Assembly (NCBI RefSeq): GCF_010667645.1
Contig: NZ_WHZV01000010.1
Location: 22,224-86,223 of the forward strand
Origin: Bifidobacterium platyrrhinorum
GTDB taxonomy: Bacteria; Actinomycetota; Actinomycetes; Actinomycetales; Bifidobacteriaceae
Reading direction: 5' to 3'
DNA: 64,000 nucleotides
The notes below the pieces were generated by a model, which saw nothing but the letters and a program-made list of their open reading frames with translations, was not told the origin of the DNA and did not search any database. Made by a program: the position numbers and the translations under genes. This document shows, piece after piece, positions 9,714 to 19,193 of this stretch (the first letter of the stretch is position 1; each line of letters starts with the position of its first letter).

Positions 9714-10886
9714 ATGGGAACGAATGCCATATGGAACCATGACCTGTACGACGGCCCCGCGGGGAAGCGGGACCTCATCACCGACGTGCCCGGCGTGAGG
9801 GTCGGCCACGTCACGCTGCGCTCGCCCGACGGCGCCGCGCCCACGATCCGCACCGGCGTGACCGCCATCGTGCCGCCCGGCGACTGTTTCGCAAGCAAAC
9901 CGCCCGCCGCCGCATACGTGTCCAACGGCTTCGGCAAGTCGATGGGACTCGTGCAGGTCGAGGAGCTCGGCAGCCTCGAAACGCCGATCCTCATGACCAA
10001 CACGCTCTCCTGCGGCGCCTGCTTCGACGCGCTCGTGGACCACGCGCTCACCGGCCACCCCGCCATCGGCGTCGACACCGGCACGGTGAACCCGGTGGTC
10101 ATGGAATGCAACGACGGTCCCATCAACTCGATACGCGCCCGCGCCGTCACGCCGGCGCACGGGCTGGAGGCGATCGCCGCGGCCGGCGAGGACTTCGACG
10201 AGGGAGACGTGGGCGCCGGCACGGGCATGACCTGCTTCGGCCTCAAAGGCGGCATCGGGTCGGCCTCGCGCGTGGTGCGCGTGGACGGGCGCGACCATGT
10301 GCTCGGCGTGCTGGTGCTCACGAACTTCGGTTCGCGCGAATGCCTGCGTCTCAATGGCGAGCCGGTCGGCCTGCGCCTCGCCGAAGCGGAACACGCCGCC
10401 CCGGCATCGGCCTCGGACGGGACCGACGCCGTGGGCGCGGCCGGCGCCGGCGAGGACAAGGGCAGCATCGTCGCGGTCATCGCCACCGACCTGCCGGCCG
10501 ATTCACGCCAGCTGAGGCGCATGGCCAAGCGCGTCACCGTCGGCATCGCGCGCTGCGGCGGCTACATCGGCAACGGCAGCGGCGAGATCGTCGTCGCGTT
10601 CAGCACCGCCAACCGCATCGACCATTGGGCCGGCGACGACCAGACCACACCGTCCGACCATCCCACGCCCGCCGGCGGGCCGCTCATCGAGACCGTGACA
10701 CGGCTCAACGAGAACGCGATGGACCGATGCTTCCGCGCCGTGGCCGCCGCAAGCGAGGAGGCCATCGTCAGCTCGCTGCTCCACGCGCGCGGCGTGCGCG
10801 GCCGCGACGGCAAGGTCACCCCCTCGCTGCGCGACGCGTTGCGTGAGGCGGGACTGGAATTGCCGGAATCCCTGGCGGAGGCGTAG
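9714..10886 (+). CDS. P1 family peptidase (DmpA-type aminopeptidase)
   Basis: N-terminal-nucleophile hydrolase of the DmpA/P1 (S58) family, which autocleaves into alpha and beta chains and removes N-terminal residues from small peptides or amides. The 390-residue product begins with LITDVPGVRVGHVTLRS, typical of the family, continues with TNTLSCGACFDALVDHAL and GAGTGMTCFGLKGGIGSASR, and has GYIGNGSGEIVVAFSTANR. The Ser after GNG would be the self-cleavage site and nucleophile. No signal peptide is seen, so it is cytoplasmic. It lies just upstream of an isoaspartyl-peptidase gene and near an oligopeptide-binding lipoprotein, which fits peptide catabolism. Confidence 0.85.
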   Translation: MGTNAIWNHDLYDGPAGKRDLITDVPGVRVGHVTLRSPDGAAPTIRTGVTAIVPPGDCFASKPPAAAYVSNGFGKSMGLVQVEELGSLETPILMTNTLSCGACFDALVDHALTGHPAIGVDTGTVNPVVMECNDGPINSIRARAVTPAHGLEAIAAAGEDFDEGDVGAGTGMTCFGLKGGIGSASRVVRVDGRDHVLGVLVLTNFGSRECLRLNGEPVGLRLAEAEHAAPASASDGTDAVGAAGAGEDKGSIVAVIATDLPADSRQLRRMAKRVTVGIARCGGYIGNGSGEIVVAFSTANRIDHWAGDDQTTPSDHPTPAGGPLIETVTRLNENAMDRCFRAVAAASEEAIVSSLLHARGVRGRDGKVTPSLRDALREAGLELPESLAEA

Positions 10887-11066
10887 CGCACCTGCGGTGT
10901 GGCCGTATGGTCGCGTTGCACGCCGCGGCCGCGTATCATACACATGGCGCATGCGGCGCCGGGCGACCGGGGCCGCGGCGCGGACATCACGACGCAGGAA
11001 GCACGGCCCCGCGCATCCGTCGGTCTTCGACGGCACGGGCCGGCAAGGAAAGGGACAACAGACACT

Positions 11067-12002
11067 ATGGGCACGGCATCGTCCACATCTCCGGTGACCG
11101 CCATCTCGGCGGGCAGCGAAAGCGGCATCACCCTGATCATCCACGCGGGCGCGGGCAGCCGCGGCAAGCGCAGCACGCCGGAACGCATCGCGCAGGTCGA
11201 GAAGGACCTCAACCGCGCGCTCGACGCCGGCTACGCGCTGCTCGAGGCGGGCGCGCCGGCCCACGAGGCCGTCATCGCCGCCATCCACGTGATGGAGGAT
11301 TCCCCCGAATTCAACGCGGGCCACGGCGCCGCGCTCACCAGCGACGGCATCGCCCAGATGGACGCCTGCCTGATGACCGGCGACGGCGAGGTCGGCGCGG
11401 TCACCGGCGTGTCCACGGTGAGGAACCCGATCGACGCGGCCCGCGCGGTCAAGGAACAGACCAAGCACGTGCTGTTCGCCGACCCGACCGACGGCGAGAT
11501 CGCCGACTGGGGCGTCGCGACCGAACCCAACGAGTACTTCATCACCGAGCAGCGGCGCCAGTCGCTCGCCGAGGCGCAGTCCGGCGGCGACGAGTGGGAG
11601 AAGCACGGCACCATCGGCGCCGTGGCCCGCGACGTGAACGGCGACATCGCCGCCGGCACGTCCACCGGCGGCATCACCAACCAGATGCACGGCCGCGTCG
11701 GCGATTCGCCGCTGCCCGGCTGCGGCACCTTCGCCGACCAGCGCACCGTGGCGGTCTCCTGCACCGGCATCGGCGAGGCGTTCATCAAGGTCGTCGCCGC
11801 GCACCAGGTGTCCGACCGCGTGCGCTTCGCCGGCGAGTCCGTGCACGACGCCGCCGTCGCCACGCTCGACGAGGTCGCCGCCCACCACGGCGACGGCGGC
11901 ATGATCGTCCTGCCCGCCCAGGGCCGCGGCGTCATCGCCTACAACAGCGAGATGATGAACCTCGGCTACCGCAGCGCGGATGGCGGCATGGTGCAAGGCT
12001 GA
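11067..12002 (+). CDS. Isoaspartyl peptidase / L-asparaginase (Ntn hydrolase)
   Basis: Plant-type asparaginase (T2) family, which hydrolyses beta-aspartyl dipeptides and L-asparagine after autocleavage. The 311-residue product has the family start LIIHAGAGS, the substrate segment FNAGHGAALTSDG, and the cleavage/nucleophile motif HGTIGAVARDVNGDIAAGTSTGG, in which Thr of GTIGAVA becomes the new N-terminus. It then has GDSPLPGCGTFAD. ATG 11067 is preceded by AAGGAAAGGGA. An upstream in-frame ATG at 10899 precedes no conserved residues. A strong hairpin terminator follows the stop. Confidence 0.9.
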   Translation: MGTASSTSPVTAISAGSESGITLIIHAGAGSRGKRSTPERIAQVEKDLNRALDAGYALLEAGAPAHEAVIAAIHVMEDSPEFNAGHGAALTSDGIAQMDACLMTGDGEVGAVTGVSTVRNPIDAARAVKEQTKHVLFADPTDGEIADWGVATEPNEYFITEQRRQSLAEAQSGGDEWEKHGTIGAVARDVNGDIAAGTSTGGITNQMHGRVGDSPLPGCGTFADQRTVAVSCTGIGEAFIKVVAAHQVSDRVRFAGESVHDAAVATLDEVAAHHGDGGMIVLPAQGRGVIAYNSEMMNLGYRSADGGMVQG

Positions 12003-12020
12003 TAATCTCCTGTGAACGAA

Positions 12021-12050
12021 AAGCCCCGACGGGAAATCCCGTCGGGGCTC
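12021..12050. terminator. Bidirectional hairpin terminator between isoaspartyl peptidase and oppA genes
   Basis: A 12-bp perfect stem (AGCCCCGACGGG with its complement) closes a short AAAT-containing loop. On the minus strand it is followed by TTTTCG, so it best terminates the convergent oppA-like gene. On the plus strand it is followed by CTCTCTC. Confidence 0.85.
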
Positions 12051-12091
12051 TCTCATACGGTCACGCGGCCAGGCCGCGCCGCATCACCGCG

Positions 12092-13726
12092 TCACTTGGT
12101 GATGGTGTTGTACGTGGGCATGTTCGTGTAGTCGAACTGCACGTTCTTCACGTTCTGCGCGGAGACGGCCGCCACGTTGTCGCACCACAGCGGGATGGAC
12201 GGCAGGTCCTGCATGAGGATCTCCTGGGCGGTGCGCAGGGCCTCGGTGCGCTTGGTCACGTCGGTCTGCGACAGGGCGTTGGCCAGGGCGGCGTCGAACT
12301 CGGGGTTCTTGTAGTCGCCGTCGTTGGAGCCGTGGCCGTCCGCGGAGGCGGAGGCGTACAGCGGGGTCATGTAGTCCTCGGCGGACGGGTAGTCGAGCAT
12401 CCAGCCGGAACGGAACGCGGTGGAGATGCTGCGGTCGGTGACGCGCTCGCGGATGTCGCTGAACGTCGGGTAGGCGTCGCCCTGGGCGTCGATGCCGAGC
12501 GTGTTCTTGAGCTGGTTGGACACGGCGTCGACCCACTGCTTGTGGCCGCCGTCGGCGTTGTAGGCGATCTTGAAGCTGCCGCTCCACGGGGAGATGGCGT
12601 CGGCCTTCTTCCACAGCTCCTTGGCCTTGGTCGGGTTGTACTCGAGGTTCTCCTCGCCCTTGAGCGTCTTGGAGTATTCGGGCACCAGCGGCGAGGTGAA
12701 GTCGGTGGCCACGGTCTTCGTGTTCGAGTACACCTTCTCGACGATCTGCTTGCGGTTGATGGCCATGGAGATGGCCTGGCGGCGCAGCTGGCCCTCCTCG
12801 TCGAAGCCGAAGTGGTCGAGGCGCTCCGGGATCACGAAGCCCTGGTAGGAGGAGCCCGGCTGGCTGTAGGCGGTCACGCTCTTGTTGGAGCGGAAGGTCT
12901 TGACGGCGCTGGCGGGCACCTCGTCGAGCACGTCGAGGTTGCCGGAGAGCACGTCGGAGTAGGCGGCGTTCTCATCGGTGTAGACGCGGAACTCGATGCC
13001 GTCGTTCTTCACGGTGCGCGAACCCTTGTAGTCGGGGTTCTTCACCACGGTGATGTCCTTGCCGACGTTCCACGACTTGAGCTTGTACGGGCCGTTGCCG
13101 ACCGGGTTCTTGCCGAACGCCTTGATGTCCTTGTAGGCCACGGACGGCAGCGGGAAGAACGACTGGTGGGCGATCTGGACCGGGAAGACGGAATCCGGGT
13201 GGTCGAGGGTCACGACCAGCGTGTGGTCGTCCTTGACCTCAAGGCCGCTCAGCTGCGCGTCGTCGGCCACGTTCGGGTCCTGAAGCTCGTCGTAGCCCTT
13301 GATGATGGACATGCGGCTCGCCTGCTTCATGGCGTGCTTCACGTTCGCCGCGTAGCTCCACGCCTTGGCGAACGATTCGGCGGTCACGGCCTCGCCGTTG
13401 GTGAACTTCCAGCCGTCCTTGATCTTGATGGTGTACTGGGTGGCGTCGTCGTTCGGCGTGATGGACTTGGCGACCTCGAGGTGCTGCTTGCCCTTGACGT
13501 CGTAGCTGACCAGACCCTCGAACAGGTAGCGGATGACCTTGCCGCCGCCCATCTCGTTGGTGTCGGCGGGCACCAGCGGGCTCTGCGGTTCGGTGTTGTT
13601 CACCGAGATGATGGTCTGTCCGTCGGACTGCGACGAGCTGGACGAGCCGCCGCAGGCGGCCGCCGTGAACAGCATCGCGCAGGCCGCGCCCAGGGCGGCG
13701 ATGCGCTTGGCATGGGTTGAGAACAT
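12092..13726 (-). CDS. oppA: Oligopeptide ABC transporter substrate-binding lipoprotein (SBP family 5)
   Basis: Extracellular peptide-binding component. The 544-residue product starts with a lipoprotein signal: KR, a hydrophobic stretch and the lipobox FTAAAC (Cys25), then a Ser/Gly linker. The mature part shows SBP_bac_5 features: GGKVIRYLFEGLVSYDVKG, YTIKIKDGWKFTNGEAVTAESFAKAW, NPVGNGPYKLKSW and a C-terminal VTKRTEALRTAQEIL region. No permease or ATPase genes lie beside it, so it must use a transport module encoded elsewhere, a common arrangement in bifidobacteria. The start is supported by AGAGG seven bases upstream. It is close to two peptide hydrolase genes on the opposite strand. Confidence 0.92.
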   Translation of the reverse strand: MFSTHAKRIAALGAACAMLFTAAACGGSSSSSQSDGQTIISVNNTEPQSPLVPADTNEMGGGKVIRYLFEGLVSYDVKGKQHLEVAKSITPNDDATQYTIKIKDGWKFTNGEAVTAESFAKAWSYAANVKHAMKQASRMSIIKGYDELQDPNVADDAQLSGLEVKDDHTLVVTLDHPDSVFPVQIAHQSFFPLPSVAYKDIKAFGKNPVGNGPYKLKSWNVGKDITVVKNPDYKGSRTVKNDGIEFRVYTDENAAYSDVLSGNLDVLDEVPASAVKTFRSNKSVTAYSQPGSSYQGFVIPERLDHFGFDEEGQLRRQAISMAINRKQIVEKVYSNTKTVATDFTSPLVPEYSKTLKGEENLEYNPTKAKELWKKADAISPWSGSFKIAYNADGGHKQWVDAVSNQLKNTLGIDAQGDAYPTFSDIRERVTDRSISTAFRSGWMLDYPSAEDYMTPLYASASADGHGSNDGDYKNPEFDAALANALSQTDVTKRTEALRTAQEILMQDLPSIPLWCDNVAAVSAQNVKNVQFDYTNMPTYNTITK

Positions 13727-14030
13727 GAACCTCTTCTTTCTCCTATTCCATAATGGCCGCGAACCATTGTATGAACGGCAGGTAACGGGGAGAGGCTGCT
13801 GTCCATATTCGTAAACGTTCTTATATATGCGAGTGAACTCATATATGCGTTATATGCGTATATTGCGCATCCGCGGCCGCGTCCGCGGATGCGCCCGTCG
13901 GCGGATGTGCATCGGCGGCGGCGGCCCCGCGGCGGTCTCCGTCCTTTCGGGGAGGGGACCGCCGCGGGGCCGCCGCTCGGATTCGCCGGGATTCGCCGGG
14001 ATTCGTCTGGATCCGGTGGGACCCGGCGAA
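13727..14030. other. Intergenic region upstream of oppA, with AT-rich repeats and a GC-rich hairpin
   Basis: Near the oppA start (13815-13870) several copies of ATATGCG occur (ATATATGCG, TTATATGCG, TATATTGCG), a probable promoter/operator block in otherwise GC-rich DNA. Further away, about 13919-13973, a long GC hairpin (GGCGGCCCCGCGGCGG arm) with a loop containing TTTCGGGG follows the minus-strand phnX gene and probably ends that transcript. Three direct GATTCGCCGG-like repeats lie between this hairpin and phnX. No gene is evident. Confidence 0.5.
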
Positions 14031-14813
14031 TCAGGCCATCTGGGCGAGCAGCGCCGGCAGCTCGGCCAGCGTGTCGATGACCGCGTCGGCGCCCGCGTTC
14101 ACGAACGCGTCGCGGGCCGCCGCACGCGCGGCCGCCTTGTCGGCGTCGCCCAGCGCCTCGAACTCCGTCTGGCTCAGGGCCATCTGCGAGCTGCCCTCGG
14201 TCACGCCGATGGTGAACACGCCCGCGTTCTTGCCCTCGCGGATGTCGGAGAGCGTGTCGCCCACCTTCGCGGCGCGGCGCACGTCGGTGACGTGCAGGGC
14301 CTCGAGGTTGCGGAAGATCATGTACGGGTAGGGGCGGCCGTAGCCGTCGGTGCCGTCCGGGCTGATCCAGAAGTCGGGGTCGTAGCCGTTCTCCTTGGCC
14401 TTCGGCACGACGATCTCCATCATCCTGTCCGTGTAGCCGGTGGTCGAGCCGATCTTCAGGCCCGCCTCGCGCAGGGCGGCGACCGCGTCCACGACGCCCG
14501 GCTTCGGGTCGGCGAAGCCGTCGAGGATGGACAGCAGCTTCGGCTCGAAGTGCGCGTACACGGCATCCGTGTCCGCGTCGGTCGGGGCGGCGCCGTGGGC
14601 GTCCTCCCACGCGCGGGCGATGCGGTTCATGTGCAGCATCGTGTTGATGTGGTCGTGCTTGAGCATGCCCATCGGCTTGCGGGTCTCCTCCATGGTCGGC
14701 TCCACGCCAAACTCCTTGAACGCCTCCTGGAAGGCCTTGACGGGGGCGAAGCAGCCGTAGTCCACGGTCGTGCCGGCCCAGTCGAAGATCACGGCTTCGA
14801 AACGGTTGGTCAT
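14031..14813 (-). CDS. phnX: Phosphonoacetaldehyde hydrolase (phosphonatase)
   Basis: HAD-superfamily enzyme that cleaves phosphonoacetaldehyde to acetaldehyde and phosphate, the second step of AEP degradation. The 260-residue product has the nucleophile Asp11 in AVIFDWAGTTVDYG. The Schiff-base lysine is Lys52 in KPMGMLKHDHI, the hallmark that separates phosphonatase from other HAD proteins. The later HAD motifs are GSTTGYTDRMM and KVGDTLSDIREGKNAG. AAAAGGAGA lies before the start. It follows phnW with a 44-base gap, in one transcript with the transport genes upstream. Confidence 0.95.
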   Translation of the reverse strand: MTNRFEAVIFDWAGTTVDYGCFAPVKAFQEAFKEFGVEPTMEETRKPMGMLKHDHINTMLHMNRIARAWEDAHGAAPTDADTDAVYAHFEPKLLSILDGFADPKPGVVDAVAALREAGLKIGSTTGYTDRMMEIVVPKAKENGYDPDFWISPDGTDGYGRPYPYMIFRNLEALHVTDVRRAAKVGDTLSDIREGKNAGVFTIGVTEGSSQMALSQTEFEALGDADKAAARAAARDAFVNAGADAVIDTLAELPALLAQMA

Positions 14814-14857
14814 TGTCGCTGTCTCCTTTTCCGATGTTCCGATGTTCCGGGCGGTTC

Positions 14858-16066
14858 TCAGGCGGTGAGCTTCACGTTCGCCGGGGCGGCGGCCTTGATC
14901 GGCTCGCCGGCCTTGTCCATCGCGGCGATGGCCTCGGGCACGGAGGCCGAGCCGGTGGCCGCCTCGAGCAGGCCGCGCTCGCCCATGTACAGGGCCAGAA
15001 GCTCGGTCACCTTCTCGATGTCGTCGGTGTAGATCTCGCCGATGTTGCCCAGGCGGAAGGTCTCCTCATGGGTGAGCTTGCCGGGGTAGATCGCGTAGCC
15101 GCGCTCCTTGATGAACTCGTACATGTCGTGGAAGTCGAACTTCGTGCCCTCCGGGTAGAGGAACGTGGTGATGATCGGGCCCTGGTTCTCCTTGAGGAAC
15201 ACGCGGAAGCCGAGCGCCTCCATGCGGGCGATGAGCAGGTGGTTGTTCAGCGCGTAGCGGGCGGAACGGGCCGGGATGCCGCCTTCGGCGAACATCTCGT
15301 CGAGGGCCTTGGAGAAGGCGAGCACCACGTGGGTGGGGGAGGTGTAGCGCCACTTGCCGTTCGCCTTCTCCAGCGTGTTCCACTGGTCCCACAGGTCGAG
15401 GGACAGGCTGCGCGCCTTGCCCTTGGAGGCCTCGAGCTTCGCCTTGTTGCAGATGATGAAGCTGAAACCGGGCACGCCCTGGATGCACTTGTTGGCGGAG
15501 GAGACGAGGAAGTCGATGCCCCAGCCGGAGACCGGGATGTCGACGCCGCCGAAGGAGCTCATCGCGTCGACCATGAACGTGCAGCCGTGCGCCTTGGCGA
15601 CGGTGGCCACGGCGGCGATGTCGTTGAGCAGGCCGGAGGTGGTCTCCGAGTGGATCATCGACACGTGCGTGATGGACGGGTCGCGGCGCAGGTACTCCTC
15701 GACCTTGTCGGCGTCCGGGATGCGGTCGTACGGCTCGGCGTACTGCACGTAGTCGATGCCCGCGTGCTCGCAGATCTTGACCTGGCGGTCGCCGTACGCG
15801 CCGTTGGTGCACAACAGCACCTTCTCGTCCTTGCCGATCACGGAGGTCAGGACGCTCTCCACGCCGAACGTGCCGGAGCCCTGCATGAGCACGACGGTGT
15901 AGTCGCGCGGGTCGCAGTGGGCGAGTTCGAGCAGCTGGCGGCGGATCTTCTGGGTGATCTGCTGGTAGTCCTCGTCCCACGTGCAGTGGTCGAAGAGCAT
16001 CTCCTCCTTGACCGTGCGGGTCGTGGTCAGCGGTCCGGGGGTGAGCAGCTTGTATTCGTTGGCCAT
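14858..16066 (-). CDS. phnW: 2-aminoethylphosphonate-pyruvate transaminase
   Basis: PLP-dependent class V aminotransferase that converts 2-aminoethylphosphonate plus pyruvate to phosphonoacetaldehyde plus alanine. The 402-residue product shows the N-terminal LLTPGPLTTTRTVKEEMLFDHCTWD signature and MQGSGTFGVESVLTS for PLP phosphate binding. The PLP partner Asp lies in FMVDAMSSFGG, and Lys193 in SSANKCIQGVPGF forms the internal aldimine. GAAAGGAAA precedes the start. It is paired with phnX and lies downstream of a matching transporter, so AEP use is well supported. Confidence 0.95.
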   Translation of the reverse strand: MANEYKLLTPGPLTTTRTVKEEMLFDHCTWDEDYQQITQKIRRQLLELAHCDPRDYTVVLMQGSGTFGVESVLTSVIGKDEKVLLCTNGAYGDRQVKICEHAGIDYVQYAEPYDRIPDADKVEEYLRRDPSITHVSMIHSETTSGLLNDIAAVATVAKAHGCTFMVDAMSSFGGVDIPVSGWGIDFLVSSANKCIQGVPGFSFIICNKAKLEASKGKARSLSLDLWDQWNTLEKANGKWRYTSPTHVVLAFSKALDEMFAEGGIPARSARYALNNHLLIARMEALGFRVFLKENQGPIITTFLYPEGTKFDFHDMYEFIKERGYAIYPGKLTHEETFRLGNIGEIYTDDIEKVTELLALYMGERGLLEAATGSASVPEAIAAMDKAGEPIKAAAPANVKLTA

Positions 16067-16322
16067 GATGGTCGTTTCCTTTCTTTTCCGTGGATTCCAT
16101 GGATCCGTCGGATCCCATGGCTCTCTTGGCTTGGACGAAGTATGCGTTGTACGCCGTGGATGTTCGTTAGGCGCTTTGAATATGGCTTCCGCCCGCAGAG
16201 TGTAATCACGAAGGAACTTTTCGGATATTTCTACGTAGATTTCGCCCTGCGGGCGGAGTGTCGTTTGTAGTAACCGAGTTGCGTTCAGACCGTGTTCACC
16301 TGCGCGGTCCGAACGCCGCCCG
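16067..16322 (-). promoter_or_regulatory. Gap between AEP permease gene and phnW, with two inverted repeats
   Basis: About 256 bases. An inverted repeat CCATGGATCCG / CGGATCCCATGG (16098-16121) lies just upstream of phnW and could be an operator. A larger pair, CCGCCCGCAG near 16189 and CTGCGGGCGG near 16248, encloses an AT-richer stretch that may hold a phnW promoter or a partial terminator for the transporter gene. No coding potential is convincing. Confidence 0.35.
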
Positions 16323-19190
16323 TCACTCGCCGCCCTCCGCGGCCCGCTTGCATTCGGACGAGAAGTCCTGGTGCTTCTGGAGCAGGTCGACGGTCAGCGG
16401 TTCGGGGAACGACTTGGAACGCTTGGAGGCGTTCGCCGGGGCCTTCTCGCCCTTGTAGAGCGGGGTCGGGTAGGTCTCGAGCAGCTCCTTGCGGCCCTTG
16501 TCGATGATGACGCCGGCCATCTTCTGCGCCTTGGGGTTGGTGGCGCGGCCCTTGTCGAGCACCGCCACCGACTCGGTCAGCGAGTAGTTGCCTTCGGTCG
16601 GGTCCACGTAGTCGATGGGCAGGCCGTTCTTCTTGTCGGCGACCGCCTGGTGGCGCAGGCCGAAGCCGATCGCCACCTCCTTGGCGCGCACCGACTTGAG
16701 CGGGCCGGAGCCGGACTGTTCGAGGTGCGGGCCGGCGTTGCGGTAGATGTCGGTGAGGATCCGCTTGCCCTTCTCGCCGGTGCCGTAGGCGTCGACGATG
16801 GCCTGGACCATCAGCCAGCCGGTGGAGGAGCCCTCCATGTCCGGCACGGAGATCAGGCCCTTGTACTCGGGCTTGGCCAGGTCGGCGTAGCTCTTCGGCT
16901 TCGGCACGCCCGCGGCCTTGAGCGCCTCGGTGTTGATGATGATGGCGCCCTCCTGCGCGGTGGTGGGGGAGCGGTAGGCCGGGGCCTTCGAGTTCTCCGT
17001 GTCGCCGAGCAGCTGCGCATGCACGTCGGTCAGGTTCGCGAACATGTGATTGCGTTCCTGGGCGGAGTCGACGTAGTAGGAGCTCATCGTGAGCATGTCG
17101 GCCTCGAGGGCCTTGCCCTCGGCCAGCATCTTGCCGCCGAGCTCGGAGGTGCCGAACTCCTGGATGATGTACTGGTCCTTGTAGCCGTTGCGGTCGAGCG
17201 CGTGCTCGAAGGCGGTGACGGCCTCCTCGTCGGCGTTCGTGTAGATGACGACCTTGCCGCCGGCCGCCGACGCGGACGTGGAGACCGCGCCGAAGGTGAC
17301 GAGCAGCGCCACGCACACCGCGGAGGCGATGCCGGTGAGCAGGCTGCGGTTCCTTCGGTTGCCGCTGTCCGGCAGCTGGAAGGTGGCGGCCGCTGCGGCA
17401 AGCTGGCGGCTGGGGCGCACGGTGCTGAACGAGGCGGCCACCTGCGGGGTCCTCACGGCGGCCTTGGCCTTGCGGGCCTCCTTGGCGCGTTCGGCGGAAC
17501 GGTCGCGGGTGAACAGGGCGATCAGGCCCTTGACCACGAGGTTGACGACGAGGATGAGCAGCGAGAGCACGAACACGTCGTCGAACTTGGCGATGTGCTG
17601 CAGGGCGGAGATCTTCGTGGTGATGACCTGCGTGCGGGCGCCGGTGAGGAACACGACCGCGGAGATGGTGACCATCGCGTTGACGAAGTAGTAGCCGAAG
17701 ATCTGCAGCAGGGTCGGCCACGCGTTCGGCGTGACGACGCGCACCAGCGTCTTGATCCAGTTGTCGCCCATGAGCTTGGCGGTGGTCTCCCACCCGGCGT
17801 TCATCTTGGTCAGCGAGTCCTTGATCATCTGGTACGGGGTGGCGAAGTAGTGCACGATGTTGGCGATGATGAGGATCCAGAACGTGTTCTGCAGCGGCGA
17901 GCCGGAGAACATGAACAGGAAGGCGATGCCGAGCACCATGCCCGGGACCGTGTTGATGATCGCGGAGATCGCGTCCACCGAACGGCGTGCCCACGCGGGC
18001 AGCTTCGAACGGGAGGTGACCAGGCCCGCGGCGTAGACGAACACGCATCCGAAGATGGCGGTCATCACGGCGACGTACAGCGAGTTGGTGAACACCTGCG
18101 TGAGCTGCGAGTCGGTGAACAGGTTCGCGATGTGCGCGAACGTGAAGCCGAGGTGGTCCGGCCACTCCTGCACGAACGGGATGAGCAGGATCACGAGGAA
18201 CACCGAAAGCGTGCACACGAGCGTGACGACGGAGGCGATGCCGCAGATCCAGTCGCGCTTCCTCCCCTTGGGCAGGTCGATCTGGCTGATCTGCTTGTAG
18301 CGGATCGCGAAGCGTTCGAGCACGGTCATCAGGATGATCGAGATGATCGAGGGGATGAGCATGAACACGGCGATCACGGCGCCGCGGTTGAAGTTCGGGA
18401 TCGAGCCGAGCATCTGGTTGAACAGGGTCATGGCCAGCACGTCGTAGGTGCCGCCCACCGAGGTCGGGATGCCGTAGTCGGTGAACGCCAGGAAGAACGA
18501 CTGGATGAACGCGACGGCCATTGTGCCGACCAGCGGTCGCAGCACGGTGTTGAGGAAGGTCGTCAGCGGGTTGTCGCCCATGATGTGCGAGACGATGATG
18601 AACTTCTTGTCGACGAACTGGAAGCTGTTGTTGATGAGCAGGAAGCAGGTCGGCAGCGTGTAGATGACGTAGCCGATGAGAAGGCCGTTGAAGCCGTAGA
18701 TGTCGAACAGCGGGTGGCCGACGAGCTGCGTGATCAGGCCGTTCTTGCCGAACGAGTAGATGATCGCGAAGCCGTAGGTGATGGTCGGCAGCAGCATCGG
18801 CAGCTGCGCGAGCAGGGCGACGGCCTTCTTGAAGCCGCGGGGCACGTTCGTGCAGTTGATCGTGTAGCTCAGCAGGAAGGCGAGCAGCACGGCGACGAGC
18901 GCGGAGACGGCGGCCACGGTCAGCGAGTTGGTGATCGAGCGGGTGAACTCGGGGCGCGACAGGATCGTCGCGTAGTTGTCGAGCGTGGCGGCGCCGCCGG
19001 CGGTGGTGAACGAGCGGATGATCACGAGGATCATCGGCACGACGAGGAAGCCGATGAAGCATACGGCGACGATCGCGAGCAGCGTCCACAGCTCGGTCTG
19101 CTTCGGCTTGGAGGGGCGTGTCTCGTAGTTGTGGATCTCGGGACGGATGTTGGGCAGCTGTTTGCCCGCCTGGATGGATTCGACCGACAT
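16323..19190 (-). CDS. AEP/iron-type ABC transporter: two fused permease halves joined to a substrate-binding domain
   Basis: A 955-residue membrane protein. Residues about 35-320 form one binding-protein-dependent permease unit with the EAA-like loop SHIMGDNPLTTFLNTVLRPL. About 340-600 form a second unit with its own loop AKLMGDNWIKTLVRVVTPNAW. After a basic linker (SAERAKEARKAKAAV and following), a further hydrophobic segment (LLTGIASAVCVALLVTFGAV) ends in an ASA-AGG signal-like site. From about residue 650 a periplasmic-binding-protein domain follows (GGKVVIYTNADEEAVTAFEHAL, then GSSTGWLMVQAIVDAYGTG). PhnU, PhnV and PhnS-like functions thus sit in one chain, with the binding domain tethered outside. 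The AEP substrate is inferred from phnW-phnX. The start lies 3 bases beyond the ATPase stop. Confidence 0.85.
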   Translation of the reverse strand: MSVESIQAGKQLPNIRPEIHNYETRPSKPKQTELWTLLAIVAVCFIGFLVVPMILVIIRSFTTAGGAATLDNYATILSRPEFTRSITNSLTVAAVSALVAVLLAFLLSYTINCTNVPRGFKKAVALLAQLPMLLPTITYGFAIIYSFGKNGLITQLVGHPLFDIYGFNGLLIGYVIYTLPTCFLLINNSFQFVDKKFIIVSHIMGDNPLTTFLNTVLRPLVGTMAVAFIQSFFLAFTDYGIPTSVGGTYDVLAMTLFNQMLGSIPNFNRGAVIAVFMLIPSIISIILMTVLERFAIRYKQISQIDLPKGRKRDWICGIASVVTLVCTLSVFLVILLIPFVQEWPDHLGFTFAHIANLFTDSQLTQVFTNSLYVAVMTAIFGCVFVYAAGLVTSRSKLPAWARRSVDAISAIINTVPGMVLGIAFLFMFSGSPLQNTFWILIIANIVHYFATPYQMIKDSLTKMNAGWETTAKLMGDNWIKTLVRVVTPNAWPTLLQIFGYYFVNAMVTISAVVFLTGARTQVITTKISALQHIAKFDDVFVLSLLILVVNLVVKGLIALFTRDRSAERAKEARKAKAAVRTPQVAASFSTVRPSRQLAAAAATFQLPDSGNRRNRSLLTGIASAVCVALLVTFGAVSTSASAAGGKVVIYTNADEEAVTAFEHALDRNGYKDQYIIQEFGTSELGGKMLAEGKALEADMLTMSSYYVDSAQERNHMFANLTDVHAQLLGDTENSKAPAYRSPTTAQEGAIIINTEALKAAGVPKPKSYADLAKPEYKGLISVPDMEGSSTGWLMVQAIVDAYGTGEKGKRILTDIYRNAGPHLEQSGSGPLKSVRAKEVAIGFGLRHQAVADKKNGLPIDYVDPTEGNYSLTESVAVLDKGRATNPKAQKMAGVIIDKGRKELLETYPTPLYKGEKAPANASKRSKSFPEPLTVDLLQKHQDFSSECKRAAEGGE

Positions 19191-19193
19191 GGC

